The notes under the pieces are model-generated. The model saw nothing but the letters and a program-made list of their open reading frames with translations, was not told the DNA's origin and searched no databases. From assembly GCA_963729875.1 (NCBI GenBank), contig CAVSPR010000007.1:434001-498000 (forward strand): a stretch of 64,000 bases of DNA, in the 5' to 3' direction. Positions 1 through 7,544 of this stretch are shown one piece after another. The stretch's first letter is position 1. Every line of letters begins with the position of its first letter. The stretch comes from DATBSL01 sp963729875 (lineage in GTDB: Bacteria; Acidobacteriota; Vicinamibacteria; Fen-336). The position numbers were made by a program, and so were the translations under genes.

Positions 1-1
1 C

Positions 2-1549
2 ATCCAGGGGGCCTTCCTCGGGTCGCTGCCCGAGCCGTGGGGGGACCCGCTCCTCGCCGCCCGCGTGCTCTCGGCCCTCGCCGGGGCCGCCGCCGTGCTC
101 CTGCTCGGCGTCGCCGCCTCGGCGGCCGGAAAGGAGGCGGGGCGTGTGGCCCCGTTTCTCCTGGCCCTCGCTCCCGGGGTCGTCAACCTGTGCCACTTCG
201 CGACGCCGGAGGCCTGGGTCCTCGCCGCTACCGCCCTCCTTCTCGTGGTGGCGCTGCGCCACCTGGACGACCGAGCCCCGGCGTGGGCGCTGGGTGCCGC
301 CCTCGGCCTCGCCGCGTCCACCAAGTACACGGCGGCCGCGCTGGTCGCCCCGGCGCTGGCCGCGGTCTGGCTTCGCCGTCGCGGGCCGTGCGGCCCGGCA
401 GACCGGGTCGCGTGGCTCGCGGCCGGCCTCGGGTCGATCGCCGCCGCGATCGCCCTCGCCACCGGGCCCGGGGCCGCCCTCGCCGCGAGCCTGCACCTCC
501 CCGACGCGCGGCTCCTTCACCCCGAGTCGGCGCGCGCCTTCGTCCGCGGCCTCGCCGTGGCGTCGGGCCTCGGCGGCGCCGCGATGCTCGCCCCGCTGGC
601 GCTCGAGCGGTGGCCCCGAGCGAGCCCGGTCCCCCGCCTCCTCGTGCGGCGGGAGGTCGTCGTGGCCGGGCTCGCCGCGGCGGCGGCCTTCGTGCTGGGG
701 ACGCCGGGGGCCGTCCTCGAGCCCCGGGCCTTCCTGAGCGACCTCGCGTTCAACGCGCAGACCCGCCACGAGTACAAGGGCCTCGTCGGCGAGTCGACCT
801 CGTGGGGCGCCTACCTCGTCCTGGCCGGCGAGGCGCTGACTCGACCGGTGCTCGCGGCGGCGCTCCTCGGCCTGGGGCTGGCTGCGACCCGGGTCGCGCG
901 CGGCAGCCGGTCCGCGCTCGTCGTCGCGCTCGCCGCCCTCGCCCCGTACGCCCTCGTCGCCTCCTCGGGCCACCGCGCGATGCGCTTCATCGCCCCTGCC
1001 CTGCCGGCCGCGGCCTGGCTGGCCGCGCTGGCGCTCGGCCGCGTCCCGCGGGCGCGACGCCTGCTCACCGGGGCCGTTCTCGCCCGCTCCGCCCTGGCCG
1101 CGGTACTCGTGGTGCGCCTGTTTTTCGTGGACTCGCGCCTGCGCGCGGAGCGCTGGATGGAGGCGAACGTGCCGCCGGGGGCGACCGTGGACGTGATCAC
1201 CAACCACGAGGGCTACGCCCCGCGCGTGCCCGATGGCCGCGAGGCGCGCGTCGTGCGGACGCTCTCGCGCGAGATGGCCCCGAGGGAGCGCTTCGAGGAG
1301 GCGGCGCGCGCCTACCCCGGGGGGGCCGCGGAGTGGCTGGTCCTCACCGGCTCCTTCTACGAACGGTTCCTCGAGCACCCCGACCAGCAGCCCGAGCGGG
1401 CGCGCTTCTTCCGCGACCTCGTGTCCGGACGGGGCGGCTTCACGGTGGCGGCACGCTTCCGGCAGGAGGGCTGGCTGCGGCCGGAGGCCGAGTTCCTCGA
1501 CCCCGAGATCCTCGTCCTCAGGAAGGAGAGCGCCGCGACCTCACGGTGA
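2..1549 (+). CDS. Membrane glycosyltransferase, GT39/ArnT-like (5' partial)
   Basis: The open frame runs in from the left edge, so the N-terminus is missing; the codon at 65 is an internal GTG. What remains is about 380 residues of Ala/Leu-rich hydrophobic helices followed by a soluble tail of about 140 residues. This layout matches the integral-membrane glycosyltransferases of the GT39/ArnT/PMT type, which transfer sugars from polyprenyl-phosphate carriers at the outer face of the inner membrane. The tail begins after the last helix near 1130 with RWMEANVPPGATV, a start often seen for the extracytoplasmic domain of these proteins. The catalytic first loop lies outside the window, so donor and acceptor cannot be inferred. 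The stop overlaps the convergent neighbour by 9 bp. Another polytopic O-antigen-type protein is possible. Confidence 0.6.
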   Translation: MQGAFLGSLPEPWGDPLLAARVLSALAGAAAVLLLGVAASAAGKEAGRVAPFLLALAPGVVNLCHFATPEAWVLAATALLLVVALRHLDDRAPAWALGAALGLAASTKYTAAALVAPALAAVWLRRRGPCGPADRVAWLAAGLGSIAAAIALATGPGAALAASLHLPDARLLHPESARAFVRGLAVASGLGGAAMLAPLALERWPRASPVPRLLVRREVVVAGLAAAAAFVLGTPGAVLEPRAFLSDLAFNAQTRHEYKGLVGESTSWGAYLVLAGEALTRPVLAAALLGLGLAATRVARGSRSALVVALAALAPYALVASSGHRAMRFIAPALPAAAWLAALALGRVPRARRLLTGAVLARSALAAVLVVRLFFVDSRLRAERWMEANVPPGATVDVITNHEGYAPRVPDGREARVVRTLSREMAPRERFEEAARAYPGGAAEWLVLTGSFYERFLEHPDQQPERARFFRDLVSGRGGFTVAARFRQEGWLRPEAEFLDPEILVLRKESAATSR

Positions 1550-2791
1550 CGGGCCGCCGAGCAGGCCGCCGCCGGCGACCAGGAACCGCAAGACGTCCGT
1601 GGCGGCACCGGCGGTGCGGCCCGGCCGCGGCTCGAGCGGGAGGCCGTCGAGGTCCACGATCCCCGGCAGCAGCAGGATCTCGACCACGCGCCCCTGGCGC
1701 AGGAGGTCGCCCGGGTCCACGCGGAGCGTCCGGAGCCCCCCGTCGTAGGTGACGCGCATCGCGTCGAGGGAGTTGTCGCCCGGCTGCGGGCGCCCCGCGT
1801 AGCGCAGGGCCACCCGGCCCCGAAAGCTCTCCTCTTCCATGTCCTTGCTGAACTGGACCTGGAAGACGGTGTCGGGCGACACCTCCCGCTCCCCGTCGAG
1901 CGGAAGCGAGAACACCACCACCGGCGGCTTCGCCGGCCTCGGCGGGGGCGGCGGCGTCGGCTGGACCTGGGCCTCGGCGGGGCGGGCGGCCGACGGCGGC
2001 TTCGAGAGGACGACGTCGGTCGCCTGGATCGTGACCACGCGGCCCGAGACCGACACGCGGCCGGTGACCTGCAGCCACTTGCCGGTGTCGCGACGCAGGT
2101 CCGGGTCGAGGTCCCACCCCGGCCCTTTCGCCTTCTTCCCGCTCACCCAGACCGCGAAGAGGTCGTCCTTCAGCACCCAGTCCGCGGAGCGCCTGCGGCT
2201 CGCGGAAGGCAGGTCGCCGAAGAGGTTGGCGCCGCGGAACTGCCCGCGCACGTTGACCATCTTGCCGTCGTGGCGGTCGGGCTTCGTGACGAGCTCCTCG
2301 AGCGTCACCGGGGCGGAGGCCACCCGGGCCGCCTTCTCGTCGGGAGGACCGAGGAACGACCAGATGAGCAGGTAGACGGTACTCGCCGCCCCGGTCGAGT
2401 CCCGGTTCGCCTCGACGCCACCCGTGACCTCCACCTCCCGCCCGGCCCACGTCCGCGCCTCCCGCTCCCACGTCGACGCCGCCTCGGGGACCGGGTACAG
2501 ATACAGCCGTCCGCCAAACGTCCCGCGCAGGTAGTAGATCAGGCCGCTCGACGTGGCATCCATCTCGAGCTGGCTCCGCGTGCGCACGGCCTTGCCGATG
2601 TAGGACTCCGGCATGCCGATGAGGTTGTCGACGGACACCTCGATCGTCTGTCCCCCGTAGCGCTGCTCGTACTCGTTCATCTGGGCGCGGGCGGGTACGG
2701 CGAGGCCGGCGACGAGCAGGACCCACAGGGCCGAGGCACCCGCGGTGGCCGGTCGCGGGACACGGGCGCAGGGCGGTCGAAAGCGACCCAT
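1541..2791 (-). CDS. Exported OB-fold / bacterial Ig-like (Big_5) protein
   Basis: A 416-residue protein with a signal peptide (basic start, hydrophobic stretch WVLLVAGLAVPARA, likely cleavage before QM). Two OB-like segments follow: one around GKAVRTRSQLEMD...GREVEVTGGV and one around VRGQFRGANLFGD...DTGKWLQVTGRV. Next is a Pro-rich linker of about 25 residues and a C-terminal Ig-like domain with FSLPLDGEREVSPDTVFQVQFSKDM, typical of SbsA/Big_5 domains. The function is unknown; an envelope location is inferred. A longer paralogue is encoded at 51393-53036 and shares the second OB unit and the Ig-like domain. A -10-like TATACT lies 5 nt before the ATG on the minus strand, so the mRNA may be nearly leaderless. 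ATG 2791 is preferred because it gives a complete signal peptide. Confidence 0.75.
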   Translation of the reverse strand: MGRFRPPCARVPRPATAGASALWVLLVAGLAVPARAQMNEYEQRYGGQTIEVSVDNLIGMPESYIGKAVRTRSQLEMDATSSGLIYYLRGTFGGRLYLYPVPEAASTWEREARTWAGREVEVTGGVEANRDSTGAASTVYLLIWSFLGPPDEKAARVASAPVTLEELVTKPDRHDGKMVNVRGQFRGANLFGDLPSASRRRSADWVLKDDLFAVWVSGKKAKGPGWDLDPDLRRDTGKWLQVTGRVSVSGRVVTIQATDVVLSKPPSAARPAEAQVQPTPPPPPRPAKPPVVVFSLPLDGEREVSPDTVFQVQFSKDMEEESFRGRVALRYAGRPQPGDNSLDAMRVTYDGGLRTLRVDPGDLLRQGRVVEILLLPGIVDLDGLPLEPRPGRTAGAATDVLRFLVAGGGLLGGPSP

Positions 2792-2816
2792 GTCTCAGTA
2801 TAGGCAGAAACAAGAG

Positions 2817-2839
2817 CCCCGGAGGTCGATCCTCCGGGG
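2817..2839. repeat. Perfect 9-bp inverted repeat between divergent genes
   Basis: CCCCGGAGG, a 5-nt TCGAT loop, then CCTCCGGGG. It lies in the roughly 240-bp gap between the divergently transcribed 1541-2791 gene and the phosphodiesterase at 3031. There is no T-tract, and a position upstream of both genes makes a terminator unlikely; an operator or an RNA hairpin is possible. Confidence 0.5.
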
Positions 2840-2941
2840 CCGGGAGGGCTCGAGCGGTCGGTCAAGGGAAAGGGCCAAGTGCTGGTATGGCAACGCGAGG
2901 AGGCCACGACGGCTGGGGTGCGGGCGCGTGATGTGGCTCAC

Positions 2942-2971
2942 TTGACCGGATTGCACGCCGCGTGCTAGCGT
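2942..2971 (+). promoter_or_regulatory. Predicted promoter of the phosphodiesterase gene
   Basis: TTGACC (2942-2947), an 18-bp spacer, and an extended -10, TGC-TAGCGT (-10 at 2966-2971). The predicted start near 2978 gives a leader of about 50 nt. A G-rich Shine-Dalgarno-like stretch lies just before ATG 3031. Confidence 0.5.
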
Positions 2972-3030
2972 CGCGGGTTGCGGTCTTCCCGCAAGCGTAT
3001 TCGGCACAGGGACTTGCGGGGGGGGCAGAC

Positions 3031-3792
3031 ATGAAGCTCCGGGTCCTCGGCTGCTTTGGCGGCAACGTGCCCGAGTGCGGGATGACGTCGTTCCTCCTGA
3101 ACGACACCGTCTGCCTCGACGCGGGTTTCGTGTCGGGAGCGCTCACCCTCCGCGAGCAGGTCAAGGTGAAGGACGTGGTGATCTCGCACTCGCACCTCGA
3201 CCACACCTGCTCGCTGCCCTTCCTGATCGACAACAACTTCTCGGCGCCCGGCTTCTCGCTCCGCATCTACGCGATCCGCGAGGTGATCGCGTCGATGAAG
3301 AGCCACCTCTTCAACAACCACACCTGGCCCGACTTCACCTGCCTCCCGAACGACCTCACCCCGGTGCTGAAGCTCGTCGAGGTGCCGGTGGAGAGGCCGT
3401 TCAAGGTCAACGGCCTCTCGATACGGGCGGTCCGGGTGTCGCACATCGTCCCCACGACCGGCTTCCTGGTGGAGGACGGCACGGGCACCCTCGCCTACTC
3501 GAGCGACACCGCCCCCACCGACCGGTTCTGGGAGGTGGTCAACAAGACGCGCAACCTGAAGGCGGTCATCGTGGAGACGTCCTTCCCGAACGTGCTGCAG
3601 GAGCTGGCGAACGTGTCCGGCCACCTCACGCCGCAGACTCTCGACACCGAGCTGCGCAAGCTCGAGCGCGACGTGCCGGTGCTCCTCTACGGCGCGAAGC
3701 CCCGCCACCTCGCGAGGATCCACGCCGAGGTGCGCGCGCTGCGGCGGCGCCGGGTCGCCTTCCTCGTCCAGGGGAAGACGTACCGGATCTAG
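3031..3792 (+). CDS. Class-II 3',5'-cyclic nucleotide phosphodiesterase (metallo-beta-lactamase fold)
   Basis: A 253-residue cytoplasmic protein (no signal peptide). The metal-binding motif HSHLDH is at residues 53-58 (His53, His55, Asp57, His58). It is followed by IDNNFS and later by the histidines in VSHIVPTTGF and by SSDTAPT, a layout typical of class-II cyclic-nucleotide phosphodiesterases that hydrolyse cAMP or cGMP to the 5'-monophosphate. An upstream in-frame codon at 2962 is rejected because it lies upstream of the predicted transcription start. A cNMP-domain transporter at 54699-58358 makes cyclic-nucleotide signalling plausible here. The TAG stop overlaps the ftsX stop in a CTAG. 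A generic metallo-hydrolase role cannot be excluded. Confidence 0.8.
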   Translation: MKLRVLGCFGGNVPECGMTSFLLNDTVCLDAGFVSGALTLREQVKVKDVVISHSHLDHTCSLPFLIDNNFSAPGFSLRIYAIREVIASMKSHLFNNHTWPDFTCLPNDLTPVLKLVEVPVERPFKVNGLSIRAVRVSHIVPTTGFLVEDGTGTLAYSSDTAPTDRFWEVVNKTRNLKAVIVETSFPNVLQELANVSGHLTPQTLDTELRKLERDVPVLLYGAKPRHLARIHAEVRALRRRRVAFLVQGKTYRI

Positions 3793-4680
3793 ACCTTCAG
3801 GCGGGCGAGGCTGACGAGGCTCCCCGCGAGGCCCACGACCATGCCGCCCGCCACCATCAGCGGGCCGAGCCCCGGGGGCATGGAGAACGCGGCCCGGCTA
3901 AGCAGGTCGGACGAGGCCAGGTCTGCGCGAGAGCCACGCGAGCGCCACCCACAGGAGGGCCGCCGCCGCGAGCCCGCCGAGCCCGCCCTGGATCACGCCC
4001 TCGGCGACGAAGGGCCCCTTCACGTAGGCGCGCGTCGCCCCCACCAGGCGCATGATGTCGAGCTCGTCCTCGCGCGCATAGATCGTCAGGCGGATGACGT
4101 TCGATATCGTGAAGACGCCGGCGAGGACCAGGATCCCGCCGAGGAAGGCGCCCACCCCCCGCACCAGCCGCACGCCCGTGGCCAGCCGCTCGATCCAGAG
4201 CAGGTCGTACTGGATCTCCCGGACGCCGGGCACCGTCCCGAACGCCCGGGCCAGCCGCTCCACCTCGGCCGGGGACTGGCGGTCGGCCCGCAGGGTCACC
4301 TCGAGGGACGCGGGGAAGGGGTTCTCGCCGAGGTCCTCGGGCAGCGAGCTGAGGTCGCGGAACATCTGGCGGAAGCGCCTCAGGGCCTCCTCCCGGCTGA
4401 CGAGCTCGACCGAGCCGACCGCCGGGTCCTCGCGCAGGCGGTTCTCGAGGCTCGCCTGCACCCGGTCCTCCGTCCCGTCCTCGAGGTAGACGATGACCTG
4501 GACCTTCTCGGTCCAGCGGGTGACCATCTCCCCGAGGCCGCTCGCCACGGTCAGGAACGCGCCGAGCACGAACAGGCTGACCGCGATCGTCCCGATCGAC
4601 ACCGCGTTGACGAGCCGGCTCCGCCAGAGGCTGGTGACGGCCTCGGAGACGAAATAGACGGTCGCGCGCAGTAACGCCAT
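3789..4680 (-). CDS. ftsX: Cell-division protein FtsX (one frameshift near its 3' end)
   Basis: FtsX is the membrane subunit of the FtsEX complex, which controls peptidoglycan hydrolases at the septum. The start MALLRATVYFVSEA precedes a first membrane helix (VSIGTIAVSLFVLGAFLTVA). An extracytoplasmic loop follows with VQVIVYLEDGTED, PFPASLEVTLR and VPGVREIQYD, then helices and the family motif REDELDIMRLVGATRAYV. As read, the frame ends early (stop at 3898) after ALAWLSRRPG. Removing one base near 3925 restores DLASSDLLSR... and the last helix GGMVVGLAGSLVSLARLKV, ending at 3789 with about 296 residues, the normal length. A sequencing error is more likely than a real truncation. It is separated from ftsE by udk and the mltD-like gene. 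Confidence 0.85.
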
Positions 4681-4690
4681 CGGCGGCGGG

Positions 4691-4698
4691 ATTATAAT
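4691..4698. promoter_or_regulatory. Palindromic -10 element shared by divergent udk and ftsX
   Basis: The palindrome ATTATAAT reads as TATAAT on both strands. It ends 7 nt before the udk ATG (4706) and 10 nt before the ftsX ATG (4680). Both mRNAs would be leaderless or nearly so, and no Shine-Dalgarno sequence fits in either gap. Confidence 0.55.
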
Positions 4699-4705
4699 CC
4701 GCGCC

Positions 4706-5320
4706 ATGACCGTGCTCGTCGGCATCGCCGGAGGAACGGGCTCCGGCAAGACCTCCCTCGCCGTCAAGATCCGCGACCGCGTCGGCGACGACCGCTGCCT
4801 GCTGATCGCCCAGGACTCCTACTACAAGGACGGCAGCACCCTGCCGCCCGCGGCGCAGGCCGCCATCAACTACGACCACCCGGACGCCTTCGACACCTCG
4901 CTCCTCGTCCAGGACCTGCGCGACCTCAAGGCCGGGCGCCCCGTGCCCTGCCTCACCTACGACCACGCGACCTACTCGCGGCGGGTCCTGAGCGACCCCC
5001 TCAAGCCGACACCGGTGGTCATCCTCGAGGGGATCCTCATCCTGGCCGAGGAGCCGCTGCGGCGCCTGCTCGACATCAAGCTCTTCATCGACACCGACTC
5101 CGACGTGCGGATCCTGCGCCGGCTCAACCGGGACATCCACGAGCGGGGCCGCAGCTTCGAGTCGGTCGAGCGGCAGTACCTCGAGTCCGTGCGGCCGATG
5201 CACCTCGAGTTCGTGGAGCCCTCGAAGCGCTACGCCGACCTCATCATCCCCGAGGGGGCCGAGAACCAGGTCGCCCTCGAGGCGGTGGTGGCGCGGATCC
5301 GGGCCATCCTCGCGCGCTAG
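4706..5320 (+). CDS. udk: Uridine kinase
   Basis: Phosphorylates uridine and cytidine to UMP and CMP in pyrimidine salvage. The 204-residue protein starts MTVLVGIAGGTGSGKTS, with the Walker A (GGTGSGKT) at residues 9-16. It carries the family signatures AQDSYYKD, YDHPDAFD, YDHATYSR and VVILEGILIL and the lid-region arginines (RILRRLNRDI, ERGRS). Length and order match bacterial Udk closely. The start lies 7 nt after a TATAAT, so it is probably leaderless. It converges on the lytic transglycosylase gene, and the two TAG stops share CTAG at 5317-5320. Confidence 0.95.
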   Translation: MTVLVGIAGGTGSGKTSLAVKIRDRVGDDRCLLIAQDSYYKDGSTLPPAAQAAINYDHPDAFDTSLLVQDLRDLKAGRPVPCLTYDHATYSRRVLSDPLKPTPVVILEGILILAEEPLRRLLDIKLFIDTDSDVRILRRLNRDIHERGRSFESVERQYLESVRPMHLEFVEPSKRYADLIIPEGAENQVALEAVVARIRAILAR

Positions 5321-6789
5321 TTCGCGCTCGCCGCCCCTCGCCCGGGGACGCGCAGGCTCTGCCCGACCCGCAACCGGTTGGGGCTGGCGAGGCTGTTCGC
5401 CCGCATGAGGGCCGAGACGCTGGTCCCGTACCGGCGCGCTATGGTCGAGAGCGTCTCGCCGCTGCGCACCCGGTGGGTGGCGTAGCGGGGGGCGGGCGGC
5501 GGCGTCCACTCGGGCAGCGCGCCGAGCCCGGTGAGCACGGCGTCTTCCTGACCCGCCGGCACGCGCAACTCGTAGGCGCGCCGGGGCGTCGCCTGGCGCC
5601 GGAGCTCCGGGTTGAAGGCGGCGAGCGTGCCCGCCTCGAGCCCGAGCGCCGCGTCGAGGCGGTCGAGCTTCACGGACCGCTCCACGCGGACGCTGGCCAC
5701 GCTCGCCGGCGCGCCCTCGGGGCCGGGCAGGGTCATCCCGAACCGCGCGGGGTCCTCGATGATCTGGAGGGCGGCGAGCAGGCGGGGCACGTAGCGCCGG
5801 GTCTCGCCCGGCAGCGCCTCGTACAGGTCCCAGAAGTCGAGGTACTCGCCGGACGCGGAGCGGGAGAGCCGCATCACGCGGGCCTCGCCGCAGTTGTACG
5901 CGGCCAGGGCCTTGGGCCAGTCGCCGAAGAGGCCGTGCAGGTCGGTGAGGTAGGCGATCGCGGCGTCGGTGGATTTTTCCGGGTCGAGCCGCTCGTCGAC
6001 CCACGAGTCGCGGCCGAGGCCGTAGCGCACGCCGGTCGATGCGATGAACTGCCACATGCCGAGGGCGCTCGCCCGGGAGAGGGCCCTCACCTTGAACCAG
6101 CTCTCCACGAGGGGCAGCCACGAGATCTGGCTCGGCAGGCCCGCCTTCTCCAGGCGCTCGAGGATCATCGGCCGGTAGAGGAAGGAGCGGCGGTAGGCCT
6201 CGAGGAACTGCTCGCGCTCGACGGTCGTGAAGCTCTGGATCTCCCGCTGCACGTGCCGGTTGTCCGTGATCGGCAGGGCGAGGTCCCAGGACGAGGCGAC
6301 CGTCGCCGGGCCGCGGCGACCGGCGCGGTAGGCCCGGCCGATCAGGTCGGCCGCGAGGACGCGGATGTCCTCCTTCGCCTGCAGGAAGGTGCCGTCCCCG
6401 TTGGCCGGCAGCTCCAGCATCAGAGCGTAGGCCCGGTCCACGGCCGTGATCGCCGCCTCGACCTCCCCCCGGCCGAGGAGTTCCTCGGCGGACTGGCACG
6501 CCTCCAGGGCCTCCTTCTGGAGTCGCTCGGCCTCGGTCGCCGGCTCCTCCTCGGACGCCGGCTCCTCCGGCGGAGGGGGCTCGAGCGGCGGCGGTGCGAG
6601 TACGCCGGGCGCGGCCTCCGGGGGCGGCACAGCGGCCGGCGGCTCCGCCGGCGGGGCGGCCTGCCCCGCCGGCCCGGGAGCCGCAGCCGGGAGGACCGGC
6701 GGAGCGAGGTCGGGCGAGGACGAACGGCAGCCGCCCAGACCGAGGAGGGCCACGAGGAGAAGTGCCGAGCGGCTCGCGCGAGGACGCAT
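5317..6789 (-). CDS. mltD: MltD-like membrane-bound lytic transglycosylase with LysM (lipoprotein)
   Basis: Cleaves peptidoglycan glycan strands, forming 1,6-anhydro ends. The start at 6789 gives a lipoprotein signal ending LLGLGGC. A Pro/Ala/Glu-rich linker of about 75 residues follows, then a helical region and the SLT family-1D domain: LPLVESWFKV with the catalytic Glu, SALGMWQFIASTG, ALAAYNCGEARV, and YVPRLLAALQII. One LysM domain closes the protein (HRVRSGETLSTIARRYG...NRLRVGQSLRVP), about 490 residues in all. Upstream Met codons would spoil the lipoprotein signal. It sits 69 bp downstream of ftsE on the same strand, consistent with FtsEX-linked wall hydrolysis. Confidence 0.88.
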   Translation of the reverse strand: MRPRASRSALLLVALLGLGGCRSSSPDLAPPVLPAAAPGPAGQAAPPAEPPAAVPPPEAAPGVLAPPPLEPPPPEEPASEEEPATEAERLQKEALEACQSAEELLGRGEVEAAITAVDRAYALMLELPANGDGTFLQAKEDIRVLAADLIGRAYRAGRRGPATVASSWDLALPITDNRHVQREIQSFTTVEREQFLEAYRRSFLYRPMILERLEKAGLPSQISWLPLVESWFKVRALSRASALGMWQFIASTGVRYGLGRDSWVDERLDPEKSTDAAIAYLTDLHGLFGDWPKALAAYNCGEARVMRLSRSASGEYLDFWDLYEALPGETRRYVPRLLAALQIIEDPARFGMTLPGPEGAPASVASVRVERSVKLDRLDAALGLEAGTLAAFNPELRRQATPRRAYELRVPAGQEDAVLTGLGALPEWTPPPAPRYATHRVRSGETLSTIARRYGTSVSALMRANSLASPNRLRVGQSLRVPGRGAASAN

Positions 6790-6858
6790 CTCGTCATCAT
6801 GCCGGCGTCGCACGGCGAAGGGAAGCCGGCCCCGGATCACGCCGTGCCCGGGGGCTCC

Positions 6859-7515
6859 CTACGCCGCGGCCACCCGGCCCTTCTCGAGCGCGATCACGCG
6901 CTTGCCCATGCGGTGGATCATGTCGCGGTCGTGGGTGGCCACCAGCACGGTGGTGCCGCGCGCGTTCACCTCGAGGAAGAGCCTCATGATCTCGGCCGCC
7001 ATGTCGGGGTCGAGGTTGCCGGTGGGCTCGTCGGCGAGCAGCAGCATCGGCTCGTTGATGAGCGCGCGCGCGATCGAGACCCGCTGCTGCTCGCCGCCGG
7101 AGAGCTGTAGCGGGTAGGCGTGCATCTTGTGGTGAAGCCCCACCGCCTTGAGGGCGGCGAAGGCGCGCCGCTTCTGCTCGCGGGCCGGCACCCCGAGGAT
7201 GCGCAGGACGAAGGCCACGTTCTCGAGGATGGTCTTGCGCTTGAGGAGCTTGAAGTCCTGGAACACGACCCCGATCGAGCGGCGCAGCTCCGGGATCTGC
7301 CCGTCGGGGATGGCGGTGACGTTCCTCCCCCCCACCAGGATCTGGCCCTGCGACGGCAGCTCCTCGCGGAAGACGAGCTTGAGGAAGGTCGTCTTGCCGG
7401 CGCCGGACGGCCCGGTCAGGAAGCAGAACTCGCCCTTCTCGACGCTCAGCGTCACGTCGGCGAGGGCCATCGACTCCCGGTCGTACTGCTTGTAGACGTG
7501 GAAGGCCTGTATCAT
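6859..7515 (-). CDS. ftsE: Cell-division ATP-binding protein FtsE
   Basis: The ATPase subunit of FtsEX, 218 residues. It starts MIQAFHVYKQY, typical of FtsE. It has Walker A GPSGAGKTT, Q-loop VFQDFKLL, signature LSGGEQQRVSIARAL, Walker B LLLADEPTGNLD and an H-loop VATHD. The RRSIGVVFQDFKLL segment distinguishes FtsE from LolD-type ATPases. Its partner ftsX is on the same strand but about 2.2 kb further on, beyond mltD and the oppositely oriented udk; adjacent ftsE-ftsX is the usual order. It is divergent from the hydrolase gene at 7545, with only 29 bp between the start codons. Confidence 0.93.
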   Translation of the reverse strand: MIQAFHVYKQYDRESMALADVTLSVEKGEFCFLTGPSGAGKTTFLKLVFREELPSQGQILVGGRNVTAIPDGQIPELRRSIGVVFQDFKLLKRKTILENVAFVLRILGVPAREQKRRAFAALKAVGLHHKMHAYPLQLSGGEQQRVSIARALINEPMLLLADEPTGNLDPDMAAEIMRLFLEVNARGTTVLVATHDRDMIHRMGKRVIALEKGRVAAA

Positions 7516-7544
7516 CGACGAGAAGCCCCGCGAGCCCCGAGATT

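Noticed and set aside
2817..2857. Possible tRNA (the palindrome resembles a T-arm with GTCGATC)
   Set aside because: No acceptor-stem partner, D-arm or anticodon arm at the right spacing.
3898..4767. FtsX with an upstream start at 4767 and a natural stop at 3898
   Set aside because: The extension overlaps udk antisense and lacks homology; the missing last helix is found intact in the next frame.
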